Below are positions 1-9,105 of a stretch of 64,000 nt of DNA, piece by piece. Numbering within the stretch: position 1 is the first letter of the stretch; each line of letters starts with the position of its first letter. Source of the DNA: Bacteroidales bacterium (lineage in GTDB: Bacteria; Bacteroidota; Bacteroidia; Bacteroidales; UBA932); assembly GCA_017548985.1 (NCBI GenBank), contig JAFYYW010000036.1, positions 186,001 to 250,000 of the forward strand, given 5' to 3'. The translations under genes and the position numbers were made by a program. The notes under the pieces were generated by a model. That model saw only the letters and a list, made by a program, of their open reading frames with translations, made no database searches and was not told where the DNA came from.

Positions 1-123
1 TGCTGCCTTGCCGAGCTTGGAGAGATATCCATAAAGAACGGCAACATGCCCGTCGAGGTACCTGATTTCACACGCGGCGCATGGAACCAGATCAACGGCT
101 TCTCCTACGCTTTCGCGAAATAA
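1..123 (+). CDS. C-terminal fragment of an unidentified protein (possibly Gfo/Idh/MocA oxidoreductase)
   Basis: An open frame enters from the left edge and ends at TAA 121-123, giving 40 residues. The stretch around VPDFTRGAWNQ is reminiscent of the C-terminal end of Gfo/Idh/MocA-type NAD-dependent sugar oxidoreductases, where a P-D-F-T-R-G-x-W motif is common, but this is recognition from a short piece and not secure. Its stop codon touches the stop codon of the opposing araB with no base between them. Confidence 0.5.
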   Translation, partial: CCLAELGEISIKNGNMPVEVPDFTRGAWNQINGFSYAFAK

Positions 124-1764
124 TCACAAGGTCATCTCCGTGAAGGAGCCGAGAGAAAGGTACTTTTTATAGAGTTTGGAATATATCTCCGTCCTTTCAG
201 GGTCGGGGATATATTCTTTAGAGAACCCGGAATTCATCGCGTCGATGGCATCCTCAACCTTGTCATATACGCCTGCGGCAGTAGCGGCAAACATCGCCGC
301 GCCAAGGGCACAAGCCTGCATGGTCTTGCATACCTTGATCGGTTTGCCGAGCACATCGCTCATCACCTGCATCACAAAGGGAGACTTCAAAGCGATACCG
401 CCTATACCGATAACCTCATCTATCCGAACTCCTTCCTCAACGAAACGGTCATGAATAGCCTTCGTCCCGAATGCGGTGGCCTCAACAAGGGCCCTGAATA
501 TCATAGGGGCGGTGGTTCCGAGCGTGAACCCGGTAATCGCCCCCTTGACCAAAGGATTGGCGTCCGGGGTACGGCGACCGTTGACCCAGTCAGTGGCCAG
601 CATCGCGCTCTCAGAGATCGGAACCTTCTCAGCCTCAGCCGTCAATGAAGGAATAATATTCTCGCAGGCCTCAACCAGAGCATCTCCCTCGAGGCCGGAC
701 ACGGTCTTCAGAGGCCACTCCAGAACCTTGCGGAACATCGCGTAGACATCTCCGAAACTGGACTGGCCGGCCTCTAAACCCACCATCCCAGGAATAACGG
801 ATCCGTCGACCTGACCGCATATTCCCCTGATGCATTTTTCACCTATCTCCTCGTATGAAGCGACCATCACATCGCAAGTCGATGTGCCGATCACCCTGAC
901 AAGGGTGCCTGGCTTGACTCCCGCGCCGACAGCTCCCATGTGGCAATCGAATGCCCCACCGGCCACGACCACACTGACACTGAGGCCGAGTCTCTCGGCC
1001 CATTCCGGGCAAAGATAACCCACCGGCTTGTCAGCGGTCTCAGTCTTTTCGAAGAGTTTGGCTCTCCATCCGGCCAGAAGCGGATCCACCCCAGAGAGGA
1101 ACTCCTCCGGAGGAAGCCCACCCCATTTCTCGCTCCACATCGACTTATGTCCCTGCGCGCAGCGGCTGCGGATGATATCCTTATGGTTGGTCACCCCGGT
1201 AAGCACGGCCGGAAGCCACTCGCAACACTCCACGATGGTGCTGGCCTTGGTGGCTATCTCTGGAGAGTTCCGGAGGATATGCAAGGCTTTTGCCCAGAAC
1301 CACTCGGAACTGTAGATTCCACCCTCATACATCGAATAGTCGACCGAGGAGGATTTACATGCCTCGTTAATCTCAGCGGCTTCCTTGATCGCCGTATGAT
1401 CCTTCCATAGCACGAACATGGCATCAGGATCGGCAGCATATTCCTCACTCATCGCGAGAGGAGTACCGGTACCGTCAGCGAAAGCGGGAGTGGAACCTGT
1501 TGTGTCAAAGGCGATTCCGACTACATTAGGAGCCACCTCGGGGGCGCATTTCGCCAAAGCGTCCTTTACGGTGAACTCCATCACCTCAAGATAGTCCTTT
1601 GGATGCTGGCGCCATTGGTTGGCTTGTGGATCGCAATATAATCCCTTTGACCAGCGAGGATAATTCTTGACGCTGGATGCCAGAACCTCTCCCGTATCCG
1701 CGTTCACCACAAGCGCCCGCGCGGAATCGGTGCCATAGTCCAGTCCGATAACGTATCTTGCCAT
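124..1764 (-). CDS. araB: Ribulokinase (FGGY family)
   Basis: This cytoplasmic kinase phosphorylates L-ribulose to L-ribulose 5-phosphate with ATP, the second step of L-arabinose catabolism. The 546-residue length fits the family (about 550-570). The N terminus carries the FGGY phosphate-1 motif with GLDYGTDSARALVV, the central part has the sugar-binding D-C-H in GAFDCHMGAVGAG, and the C-terminal half has GIGGIALKSPFVMQ, typical of the FGGY_C ATPase lobe. It is the last gene of the arabinose operon, one base after araA. No terminator follows; the stop codon abuts the stop of the convergent fragment at the window edge. Confidence 0.96.
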   Translation of the reverse strand: MARYVIGLDYGTDSARALVVNADTGEVLASSVKNYPRWSKGLYCDPQANQWRQHPKDYLEVMEFTVKDALAKCAPEVAPNVVGIAFDTTGSTPAFADGTGTPLAMSEEYAADPDAMFVLWKDHTAIKEAAEINEACKSSSVDYSMYEGGIYSSEWFWAKALHILRNSPEIATKASTIVECCEWLPAVLTGVTNHKDIIRSRCAQGHKSMWSEKWGGLPPEEFLSGVDPLLAGWRAKLFEKTETADKPVGYLCPEWAERLGLSVSVVVAGGAFDCHMGAVGAGVKPGTLVRVIGTSTCDVMVASYEEIGEKCIRGICGQVDGSVIPGMVGLEAGQSSFGDVYAMFRKVLEWPLKTVSGLEGDALVEACENIIPSLTAEAEKVPISESAMLATDWVNGRRTPDANPLVKGAITGFTLGTTAPMIFRALVEATAFGTKAIHDRFVEEGVRIDEVIGIGGIALKSPFVMQVMSDVLGKPIKVCKTMQACALGAAMFAATAAGVYDKVEDAIDAMNSGFSKEYIPDPERTEIYSKLYKKYLSLGSFTEMTL

Positions 1765-1765
1765 A

Positions 1766-3307
1766 TTACTTCAAAGCTTTTCCGAGAAGGTAAAATATCT
1801 CATTGATTTTCAAATCCCTCTTGATTCCCTCGAGGGTAGTGTCAGCCCCGATCCTCACCATCTCGATGTCGGCGATCTCAGAGTAATCCTCCCAATATTC
1901 TGGAGTGAGGTCATAGGAGAAACAGGAGTGGTGGGTTCCACCTGCCATCATCCAAGCCGCGGCTCCGATCTCAAAGCTCGGTCTCGGAATCCATAACGCT
2001 GAGGCGACAGGCAGTTTGGGGAGAGGTTTGGGCTTAATGCAATCCACCTCGTTGACCACCAGACGGAAACGACCACCCATATCGACAACGGTCGCGGCCA
2101 CTCCATAGCCGGTCTTGCTTGTGAACACAAGGCGAGCTGTCGGGGTCTTACGTATGCCTATTCCCAGCTCATGAACCTCAAGCTTGGGTTTATGGGCGGC
2201 GATCAAAGGACAGATCTCAAGCATGTGGGCCTGCAGGATCGCTGACGACGGGCCATCGAAGTTAAGGGTGTAGTCCTCTAGGAAAGAGCACCCCTCGGAC
2301 AAACCCCTGGTCATGAACCAGACCGTCCTGTAAAGGGCGGCGGACTTCCAGTCGCCTTCCGCTCCGAAGCCATAACCCTCCTCCATCAGGCGCTGCGAGG
2401 CGAGGCCGGGAATCTGGTCGAATCCCCTTCCGGTCTCCTCCACATTGACATCCCCAAGATCATCGAAATTGGTCGTGAAACCTTTAGCCTTCTTGTCAGC
2501 GAGTATGGCCCGCAGAGTCAGCTCGGCCTTGGCGGATCTCCAGATCTTGCAGTAAGGAAGGGAGTCTTTCTCCTCAAGGGAGGAATCATGTTCGTACAGT
2601 TTGAAATATTCCCCGACAAGAGCGTCAACATCTGTGTCAGACACATTGTCGAAATATGTCATAAGCTCGCTGAAAGGCACATAGTCAACATGATAACCGA
2701 GTCTCATCTCCGCCTCGACCTTGTCGCCATCAGTGACAGCCACATTATTCATCTGGTCGCCGAACCGGAGAATCCTCATGTCCTTGGCGTCGGCCCAAGC
2801 GGCCGCTACCCTCTCCCAGACGGCGATGTGATCGAGAGTGGCGGGATCTTTCCAATAACCCACCACAGTCTTGTGGTTCTTCCGCATACGGGCGAGGATG
2901 TGGGCATATTCCCTGTCACCATGGGCGCTCTGGTTAAGATTCATGAAATCCATGTCCATGGTCTCCCAAGGAATCTCCTTGTTGTACTGGGTGTGGAGAT
3001 GAAGAAGAGGCTTACGGAGCGCCTGGAGCCCATGAATCCACATCTTGGCCGGGGAAAAAGTGTGCATCCAAGTGATGACACCCACGCACTTGGGATCGCC
3101 CTCAGCCCTGGTCATCACATCCAACACCTCAGAGGAAGAGTTGGCGGTGCCTTTATAGACGACCTTGACAGGAAGGAGTCCGGAGGCGTTCATACCAGCG
3201 ACCATCTCGTTGGAGTGCCCGTCCACCTGGACAACAGCGTCGCCTCCGTAGAGCAGCTGCGCTCCGGTGACGAACCAGACTTCGTAGTTTTCGTATTGCT
3301 TTATCAT
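1766..3307 (-). CDS. araA: L-arabinose isomerase
   Basis: The enzyme converts L-arabinose to L-ribulose in the cytoplasm. At 513 residues it matches the usual length of about 500. The metal and catalytic ligands of the family can be located: a Glu in GFGAEGDWK (about residue 340), a Glu in SFLEDYT, a His in LQAHMLEICP, and a His pair in GGTHHSCFSYD. It lies between araD (33 bp upstream) and araB (1 bp downstream) on the minus strand and is clearly cotranscribed. The start ATG at 3307 gives the expected N terminus with VWFVTGAQLLYG, the family signature near residue 15. Confidence 0.97.
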   Translation of the reverse strand: MIKQYENYEVWFVTGAQLLYGGDAVVQVDGHSNEMVAGMNASGLLPVKVVYKGTANSSSEVLDVMTRAEGDPKCVGVITWMHTFSPAKMWIHGLQALRKPLLHLHTQYNKEIPWETMDMDFMNLNQSAHGDREYAHILARMRKNHKTVVGYWKDPATLDHIAVWERVAAAWADAKDMRILRFGDQMNNVAVTDGDKVEAEMRLGYHVDYVPFSELMTYFDNVSDTDVDALVGEYFKLYEHDSSLEEKDSLPYCKIWRSAKAELTLRAILADKKAKGFTTNFDDLGDVNVEETGRGFDQIPGLASQRLMEEGYGFGAEGDWKSAALYRTVWFMTRGLSEGCSFLEDYTLNFDGPSSAILQAHMLEICPLIAAHKPKLEVHELGIGIRKTPTARLVFTSKTGYGVAATVVDMGGRFRLVVNEVDCIKPKPLPKLPVASALWIPRPSFEIGAAAWMMAGGTHHSCFSYDLTPEYWEDYSEIADIEMVRIGADTTLEGIKRDLKINEIFYLLGKALK

Positions 3308-3340
3308 ATTACTATTTGCTTGATTATCAGATTTACCGTG

Positions 3341-4081
3341 TTATTTAGATTCTTCGCTTCGCTCAGAATGACAGGCCTGGCCGTAATATGCGTCAGGACC
3401 GTGTTTACGGTTGTAATGCTTCTCTATAAGATGCTTGTTCATCGAAGGCTCATGGTCGATGACATCCAGTGTGGGCAACTGTAGGGTCGAGGAGATGAAT
3501 GCTATCTTGGCCACTTCCTCGAGCACCACAGCGTTATGAACAGCGTTGGACACGTCTGTTCCCCAGGTGAAAGGGCCATGGTTCCGAACCAGGACAGCGG
3601 GAGTGTCGTCAGGATTCATCTTCTCAAAACGCTCCACTATCACATTGCCCGTCTCCTTCTCGTATTCCCCGAACACCTCCGCCTTCTTCATATCGCGGGT
3701 GCAAGGGATGTCGTCATGGAAATAATCGGAATGGGTCGTCCCTATGTTGGGGATATTCCTGCCCGCCTGTGCCCATGCCGTGGCGTAAGTGGAGTGGGTA
3801 TGAACCACTCCACCGATATTCGGAAACGCCTTATATAGAACAAGATGCGTAGGAGTGTCAGAGGATGGTCTCAACGATCCTTCCACAACATTACCCCTCA
3901 TGTCCACAACTACCATGTCCTCGGGACTCATCACATCGTAGCCGACCCCGCTGGGTTTGATCACGACAAGGCCGGACGACCTGTCAATCGCCGACGCGTT
4001 GCCCCAGGTGAACAGGACCAGGCCGCTTTTGACGAGATCCAAGTTGGCTTGCCAGACTTTTGTTTTAAGCTCTTCTAACAT
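3341..4081 (-). CDS. araD: L-ribulose-5-phosphate 4-epimerase with a repeat-encoded C-terminal tail
   Basis: This class II aldolase-fold enzyme converts L-ribulose 5-phosphate to D-xylulose 5-phosphate, linking arabinose to the pentose phosphate pathway. Zinc-binding histidines are visible in [12 protein letters not shown] and in [10 protein letters not shown]. Family members such as the E. coli enzyme end at about residue 231 with a sequence like AYYGQ. Here AYYGQ occurs at residues 231-235, but translation continues for eleven residues ([11 protein letters not shown]) that are encoded by a 29-bp dispersed repeat (3346-3374). A second copy of that repeat occupies the 28-bp gap before the start codon, so both ends of the gene are bounded by repeat. 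Confidence 0.96.
   Translation of the reverse strand: MLEELKTKVWQANLDLVKSGLVLFTWGNASAIDRSSGLVVIKPSGVGYDVMSPEDMVVVDMRGNVVEGSLRPSSDTPTHLVLYKAFPNIGGVVHTHSTYATAWAQAGRNIPNIGTTHSDYFHDDIPCTRDMKKAEVFGEYEKETGNVIVERFEKMNPDDTPAVLVRNHGPFTWGTDVSNAVHNAVVLEEVAKIAFISSTLQLPTLDVIDHEPSMNKHLIEKHYNRKHGPDAYYGQACHSERSEESK
3346..3374. repeat. 29-bp dispersed repeat, copy 1
   Basis: Copy 1 begins with TAGATTCTTCGCTTC and ends with GCTCAGAATGACAG. It matches copy 2 at 28 of 29 positions in the same orientation. Translated on the minus strand it gives the [13 protein letters not shown] peptide that appears at the ends of many Bacteroidota and other proteins, which marks a known type of short interspersed repeat. It forms the last codons of araD and apparently replaced the original stop. 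Confidence 0.85.
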
Positions 4082-4109
4082 AGATTCTTCGCTTAGCTCA
4101 GAATGACAG
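4081..4109. repeat. 29-bp dispersed repeat, copy 2
   Basis: This copy fills the gap between the symporter stop codon (4110-4112) and the araD ATG (4079-4081). It differs from copy 1 by one base (CTTAGCTC instead of CTTCGCTC). Short inverted ends ATTCT/AGAAT are visible inside it, so it could form a small stem-loop in the mRNA just before the araD start. Confidence 0.85.
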
Positions 4110-5804
4110 TTACCAGAAATAGATGTAGAACGCTACGGTAACAGCCAGGATAATGCAGGAGTGGATGATATCCCAAACTCCCCAGGATGCCCTCGTGGCG
4201 GCTTTCTGTTCCGGAGTGGCCGTGCCGAAGCACAGTCCCCGCACTTGCTCATCGGATGGTCTCGGAGTCAACATGGTCACCACAAAAGCTAGCGCCACAC
4301 AGAAGAGGAACATCCAGACACAGAATGCGTAGACATTCATCTCATTGAAAATGAATGTGAAAGCGTTATGGGCCTCAGGATTGATTATCATCGTGACCAG
4401 GCGGGTAAAGCCAAGCGCCAGGCCGGCGATCAAAGTCCACATACCAGCCTTGGGTGAAGTCCTTTTCCAGCAGACTCCCAGAAGGAACACCGCGGCGATG
4501 GACGGAGCGACGAGGCTCTGGACGCTTTGGATGTAGTTATACAGGCTCTTCCCCATTTTCTGGATAACGAGGATCCAGAGCACTCCGAACACTACAACTA
4601 TCACTGTGGCCAAACGTCCGATGCGGACCAGTTTCTTCTCAGGGGTGTCAGGGTTGCGGCGCTTGTAGATATCGATCGTGTAAAGCATAGCTGAGGAGTT
4701 GTAAAGCGATGCCAGCGAACTCATCAAGGCCGCGAGGATTCCACAGATCACCACACCTTTAAGGCCTACGGGAAGCAGGGTGTTGACCAGCATCGGGAAG
4801 GCCAGGTCAGGGTTGGCGAGAGTGCCGTCAGCCTGAAGGCCAAGCGCCGAGGCGAGCATCTGTCCGGTCTGTGAGCCAGGGGTCTTCGTGAGCGCGAAAG
4901 CGATCATGCCCGGAATAAGGAACAGGAACACGGGAAGAAGCTTAAGATAAGCCCCGAATATGGTTCCCCGGCGGGCTTCCTTCTCATTTTTCCCGGACAA
5001 GACCCTCTGGACGATGAACTGATCAGTACACCAATACCAGAAGCCGATGATGGCAGATCCGAACAAGGCTCCGTACCACGGGAACTCAGTGTCCTTGCCG
5101 CTTCGCATCAGTGTTGTCATCGAATCGCCATATTCATTGACGTTCTGGGCGGCACAGATGTCCATCATGGCATTCCACCCTCCGAGCTCCTTAAGGCCTA
5201 TCCAAAGGATCACCAAGGAGCCGAGCAACAGGATGGGCGTCTGCAGGACAGACGTCTTGAGGACGGACTCCATACCACCGATGACCGTGTATATGGCGGT
5301 TATGATCACAAGCGCCAAGGCGGCGACCCAGAAGTTGATGCCTAACAACGCGTTAAGCGCCAGGCCTCCGGCCATCACGGTCACAGAGACCTTGGTCAGC
5401 ACATAACTGGCGAGAGAGAGGTAGGTCAGGATGCCACGACTTTCCTTGTTATAGCGTTTTTCCAGGAACTCAGGCATCGTGTATACCATCGAACGCTGGT
5501 AGAAAGGCACGAAGACCCATCCGAGGATGAGGATCATCCAGCCTTGGATCTCCCAGTGGGCCTGGGCCATACCTGCGGAAGCTCCCGTGCCGGCCAGGCC
5601 GATAAGGTGCTCGGATCCGATGTTGGACGCGAATATCGAAGCTCCTATCGCGATCCAGGTCGCGGAGCGGCCGTCCAGGAAATAATCTCCGGAAGTCAGT
5701 TTTTTCTTGCGGAGCACATCCCAGACAATCCAGACCATGCCCGCGAAGAACAAGGCGATAACGATCCAGTCCCAGGACTGGAGTGTTATTCGATTAAGAT
5801 CCAT
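4110..5804 (-). CDS. Sodium/sugar symporter of the SSS (SGLT) family
   Basis: A polytopic inner-membrane transporter of about 564 residues with roughly 14 predicted membrane segments. The N-terminal signature [17 protein letters not shown] followed by [16 protein letters not shown] is that of Na+/glucose-galactose (SGLT-like) symporters. Position within the arabinose operon, between galM (2 bp) and araD, suggests L-arabinose is its substrate, but the sequence cannot tell arabinose from galactose or glucose. I start at ATG 5802-5804 ([11 protein letters not shown]) because the longer frame runs into galM; the shorter start gives a normal first helix. Confidence 0.92.
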   Translation of the reverse strand: MDLNRITLQSWDWIVIALFFAGMVWIVWDVLRKKKLTSGDYFLDGRSATWIAIGASIFASNIGSEHLIGLAGTGASAGMAQAHWEIQGWMILILGWVFVPFYQRSMVYTMPEFLEKRYNKESRGILTYLSLASYVLTKVSVTVMAGGLALNALLGINFWVAALALVIITAIYTVIGGMESVLKTSVLQTPILLLGSLVILWIGLKELGGWNAMMDICAAQNVNEYGDSMTTLMRSGKDTEFPWYGALFGSAIIGFWYWCTDQFIVQRVLSGKNEKEARRGTIFGAYLKLLPVFLFLIPGMIAFALTKTPGSQTGQMLASALGLQADGTLANPDLAFPMLVNTLLPVGLKGVVICGILAALMSSLASLYNSSAMLYTIDIYKRRNPDTPEKKLVRIGRLATVIVVVFGVLWILVIQKMGKSLYNYIQSVQSLVAPSIAAVFLLGVCWKRTSPKAGMWTLIAGLALGFTRLVTMIINPEAHNAFTFIFNEMNVYAFCVWMFLFCVALAFVVTMLTPRPSDEQVRGLCFGTATPEQKAATRASWGVWDIIHSCIILAVTVAFYIYFW

Positions 5805-5806
5805 AA

Positions 5807-6946
5807 CTATTTGACACTGAATGCGAACACACAATGGCTTGTGTAGGTCTCACCGGGCTTAAGCAAGGCTGAGGGCCACTCGGGCTTGTTGGGAGTATCA
5901 GGATATTTCTGGGTCTCGAGGCAGATGGCGTGACGGAAGTTGTAGACAATCCCCTTCTTTCCGGTCACTGTGCCGTCAAGGAAGTTACCGGCATAGATCT
6001 GCACGCCAGGCTCATTAGTGTATTCCTTGAGGACAATCCCACTCTCGGGACAGTAAAGCTCAGCGGCGAGGACGGTGTCATCGCAACCGGTGTCCAATAC
6101 CCAGTTGTGGTCATATCCCTTTCCATTGTGAAGCTGGTCATAATCGGCGTTGATATCCTTGCCCACGAGTTTGGCGGTGCGGAAATCCATCGGAGTCCCT
6201 TCGACCGTGACGATCTCGCCGGTCGTCATGAAGGTATCGTCGACAGGGGTGAAAGTCGAAGCGTTGATGTAGAGCTCGTCATCCTCCACGCAGTGGTTGG
6301 CAGGGTCTCCGGCCAGGTTGAAATAGGAATGGTTGGTCATATTGATGACCGTTGTCTTGTCCGTGGTAGCCTCGTACTTGATATCGATGGCGTTGTCCTC
6401 AGTAAGGGTGAAGGTCACAAAGGCTGTGACATGACCGGGGAAGTTAGCTTCTCCGTCAGGAGAATCGAACTTTACCTTGAGATGGCTTCCGTCAGCCTCG
6501 ATCACTTCCGCGACCTTGTACTGCCAGCCGTTGGGACCACCATGGAGGCAATGTCCGTAGTTATTCTGAGGGAGCTGATACTCAACGCCTTCCACAGTGA
6601 TTTTACCCTGGGCGATACGGTTGGCGTAGCGACCGATTGTGGCCCCGAAATCAGTCTGGTTATTCTCCGGGAAATAATCCTTGATATTGTCGAAGCCAAG
6701 GACCACATCCTTGTATTCACCATTCTTGTCCGGAACCATGATGGAGACTATACGTCCACCGAAATTGGTGATGCAAACCTCCATTCCGGACTTGTTGGTC
6801 AGGGTGTACAAAGCGGTGACGCCACCATCCCTCTCGGCGGCGAAATCCTCAGGATTGAGACCTGATTTAGTGAGTTTCGGACCTTTCTCAGCGCAGCCCA
6901 GAACCATCAGGGCGGCGGCACAGATAACGAATAACTTTTTTAACAT
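5807..6946 (-). CDS. galM: Aldose 1-epimerase, lipoprotein form
   Basis: The enzyme interconverts alpha and beta anomers of aldoses. Catalytic residues of the family are visible: a His in GHCLHGGPNGW, a His in NMTNHSYFNLAG, and the catalytic Glu in ICLETQKYPD near the C terminus. Starting at ATG 6944-6946, the protein begins MLKKLFVICAAALMVLGC, a lipoprotein signal with Cys at the lipobox, so it should be anchored in the envelope, acting on sugar released by the GH127 enzyme. It lies 21 bp after GH127 and 2 bp before the symporter. A start seven codons upstream is possible but has no positively charged n-region. Confidence 0.95.
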   Translation of the reverse strand: MLKKLFVICAAALMVLGCAEKGPKLTKSGLNPEDFAAERDGGVTALYTLTNKSGMEVCITNFGGRIVSIMVPDKNGEYKDVVLGFDNIKDYFPENNQTDFGATIGRYANRIAQGKITVEGVEYQLPQNNYGHCLHGGPNGWQYKVAEVIEADGSHLKVKFDSPDGEANFPGHVTAFVTFTLTEDNAIDIKYEATTDKTTVINMTNHSYFNLAGDPANHCVEDDELYINASTFTPVDDTFMTTGEIVTVEGTPMDFRTAKLVGKDINADYDQLHNGKGYDHNWVLDTGCDDTVLAAELYCPESGIVLKEYTNEPGVQIYAGNFLDGTVTGKKGIVYNFRHAICLETQKYPDTPNKPEWPSALLKPGETYTSHCVFAFSVK

Positions 6947-6967
6947 GGCTAAAATATTTAAAATCAA

Positions 6968-8980
6968 TTATATCAACAATTCACAAGGGGCCACTTCGAC
7001 AGCGTCGAAGTCTTTCGCCAGCCAGACTGACATATATCCCGCGCCTCTATGGCACCAGGCATAATAAGGGATCAAGATGGCTGTCACGTCCCTGACCATC
7101 ATCTCGTTCTTTTCCAAGCCATGGGTGAAATACTTCCCCTCCAAAGTGATCTTTTTGACAGGATGACCAACGACATCACCGTCAGTCACTTTCAATTCCG
7201 GATCATCTCCTACAAGGAAACCGGATACGACAAAATCATTGTCCGGCTGCTCAGCGCAATAAACGATGGGTCCTCTCTCGACGGCTATCCTGCCCCTGTC
7301 AGCCTCGACTTCCTCCCGGGCTGTCACGATCCTGGGTTCCATGTCCAGATGGAGGGAGACTTTATCACCCTTCTTCCAGTTCCTGGTGATTGTGAAATAG
7401 CCCTTATCAAGATCGGAAGAGACTTCCTCTCCATTAACCAAAACCCTATAGCTCAACGACTTCCCGTCAGCATAAGAGTAAAGCTCACCTGGAGCCACCT
7501 CTCCCCTGACCCATCCGGGGATACGAAGCTTGATGGAGAAAGTCTTGGCGGAATTCTTGTCGATAGTAATGTCAACATCGCCGTTCCAGGGGTAAGAAGT
7601 CTCCTGACGCAGGATCACATCCTTGCCGTTCACCTTCTGGGTCAATGTGTTGGGCATGTAAAGGTTGACATAAAGGTCGTCATCCTTGACAGAATAGACA
7701 TAACCCGGAACCGATGGGATGAAACGGCAGATATTCGAAGGGCAGCAGGCGCAACCGAACCAAGGCTTGCGCTCATAGCCGCCCACTGAAGCGAGAGGAT
7801 TCGGATAGAAGAACCCATCCCCTTGCAGCGAGACTCCCGAGAGGAGTCCGTTATAAAGGGTGCGCTCAAGGACATCGTAATATTTCGAATCACCATGGAG
7901 TAGGAACATCCTGTGGTTGACATAGACATTTCCGATGGCGGCGCAGGTCTCGCAATAAGCCTCGGCGTTCGGGAGCTCGAAATTCTTTCCGAAAGCCTCT
8001 CCCCGACGGGAAGCCCCTATACCTCCTGTGATATAATACTTCTTGCTAACGATATTCTCCCATATCCGGTCTATTGCGTCAATATAAGTCTGGTCGCCCG
8101 TCAGAGCCGCGACATCAGCTATTCCGGAATACATGTAAGTCGCTCTGACAGCGTGACCTACGGCCTCATCCTGCTCGACGATGGGAAGATGGGTCTGGTT
8201 ATATGGATCCCGGTTGGCGGTCCTCCCTCTTCGATCCAGAAAATACTTGGCCTGGTCGAGATATTTCTTGTCACCTGTCACAAGATAGAGCCTGCAGAGA
8301 GCCATCTCAGCTATCTGGTGGCCCGGTACCCTATCCACCTGGCCAGGGCCGGGACCTACCTCCCGTATGACGCAGTCGGCATACTTTATCGCTATGTCCA
8401 GGAAATTACGCTTACCGGTGGCCTGGTAGTGGGCTACCGCTCCGTCAAGCATATGCCCGAGATTATAGAACTCGTGGCTGAGTTCCTCGACTTTCTCCCA
8501 TCTTTTCTCCCCGGCCCACCCGTGGGGATGCTTGGGATTCATCGTCCTGGCGGTATACAGGTAGCCGTCAGATTCCTGGCCGGCGGCAACTATGGCCAGC
8601 ACGCTGTCTATGTAAGCCTCAAGCTCCTTGTCCGGATATGTCTGGAGCACATAGCTGGCGCCCTCGATGGTCTTGTACACATCGGTGTCATCGAACGAGA
8701 AACCGCCCACCTTATAATCATCACTCGGATGGGCCGCCTTGACGAAATTCTCGTAACGGCCCGTCTCCTCACACTTGCTGAAAGCCAGAGGGATAGTCAC
8801 CTCTCTGGAAGCCTTTAACCTCTGACCCCAGAAACCGTTTCCAGACACCTTGACAGATGTGAATTGAACAGGAGTTATCGGGTAGCCGGCGCCTTGGTTC
8901 TTGCCGGAGGGAGCCTTGTCCGCCGATGTCAGGAGAACAGCCGCGCCTACCGCTGACAGAATGGTGAAAACTCGTCTCAT
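6968..8980 (-). CDS. GH127 family beta-L-arabinofuranosidase (DUF1680), secreted
   Basis: A 670-residue exo-enzyme predicted to release L-arabinofuranose from arabino-oligosaccharides or arabinosylated glycoproteins. The zinc-thiolate catalytic centre of GH127 is visible: Glu and Cys in AYCETCAAIGN, and the paired cysteines in FGCACCPSNICRF, where one Cys is the nucleophile. The N terminus MRRVFTILSAVGAAVLL is a signal peptide. It is the first gene of the six-gene arabinose operon and lies 22 bp after a perfect Bacteroidota promoter (9003-9034). GH146 is a related family with the same centre and cannot be excluded. Confidence 0.93.
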   Translation of the reverse strand: MRRVFTILSAVGAAVLLTSADKAPSGKNQGAGYPITPVQFTSVKVSGNGFWGQRLKASREVTIPLAFSKCEETGRYENFVKAAHPSDDYKVGGFSFDDTDVYKTIEGASYVLQTYPDKELEAYIDSVLAIVAAGQESDGYLYTARTMNPKHPHGWAGEKRWEKVEELSHEFYNLGHMLDGAVAHYQATGKRNFLDIAIKYADCVIREVGPGPGQVDRVPGHQIAEMALCRLYLVTGDKKYLDQAKYFLDRRGRTANRDPYNQTHLPIVEQDEAVGHAVRATYMYSGIADVAALTGDQTYIDAIDRIWENIVSKKYYITGGIGASRRGEAFGKNFELPNAEAYCETCAAIGNVYVNHRMFLLHGDSKYYDVLERTLYNGLLSGVSLQGDGFFYPNPLASVGGYERKPWFGCACCPSNICRFIPSVPGYVYSVKDDDLYVNLYMPNTLTQKVNGKDVILRQETSYPWNGDVDITIDKNSAKTFSIKLRIPGWVRGEVAPGELYSYADGKSLSYRVLVNGEEVSSDLDKGYFTITRNWKKGDKVSLHLDMEPRIVTAREEVEADRGRIAVERGPIVYCAEQPDNDFVVSGFLVGDDPELKVTDGDVVGHPVKKITLEGKYFTHGLEKNEMMVRDVTAILIPYYAWCHRGAGYMSVWLAKDFDAVEVAPCELLI

Positions 8981-9002
8981 CTCATGATTGGTTATAATCA
9001 AT

Positions 9003-9034
9003 CAAATATAAAGATTATTCGCCGAAAAGCCAAA
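9003..9034 (-). promoter_or_regulatory. Promoter of the arabinose operon
   Basis: On the minus strand TTTG (9034-9031), a 20-bp spacer and TATATTTG (9010-9003) match the -33 / -7 consensus of Bacteroidota. The GH127 start codon follows 22 bp downstream. Confidence 0.8.
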
Positions 9035-9050
9035 CGGCCCTCCGGCGAAT
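9017..9050. promoter_or_regulatory. Inverted repeat over the -33 element: operator or terminator hairpin
   Basis: ATTCGCCG (9017-9024) and CGGCGAAT (9043-9050) are perfect 8-bp inverted arms with an 18-bp centre that contains the -33 TTTG of the arabinose promoter. It may be an operator for an arabinose regulator not found in this window, or the 3' hairpin of the upstream Big2 gene, although no long T-run follows. Confidence 0.5.
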
Positions 9051-9105
9051 ATGATAAGCCATCGCTTGACAGCACAAGGGCGGCCTTGCCTGCCATATCC
9101 GAATG

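Noticed and set aside
2588..3484. Plus-strand open frame of 298 codons opposite araA
   Set aside because: araA is certain from its metal ligands; the opposite frame is composition-driven.
5930..6865. Long plus-strand open frame opposite galM
   Set aside because: It is a mirror of the galM coding frame; galM has the catalytic motifs and a lipoprotein signal, the mirror none.
7913..8818. Long plus-strand open frame opposite the GH127 gene
   Set aside because: No recognisable motif and complete overlap with a gene whose cysteine/zinc centre is clear.
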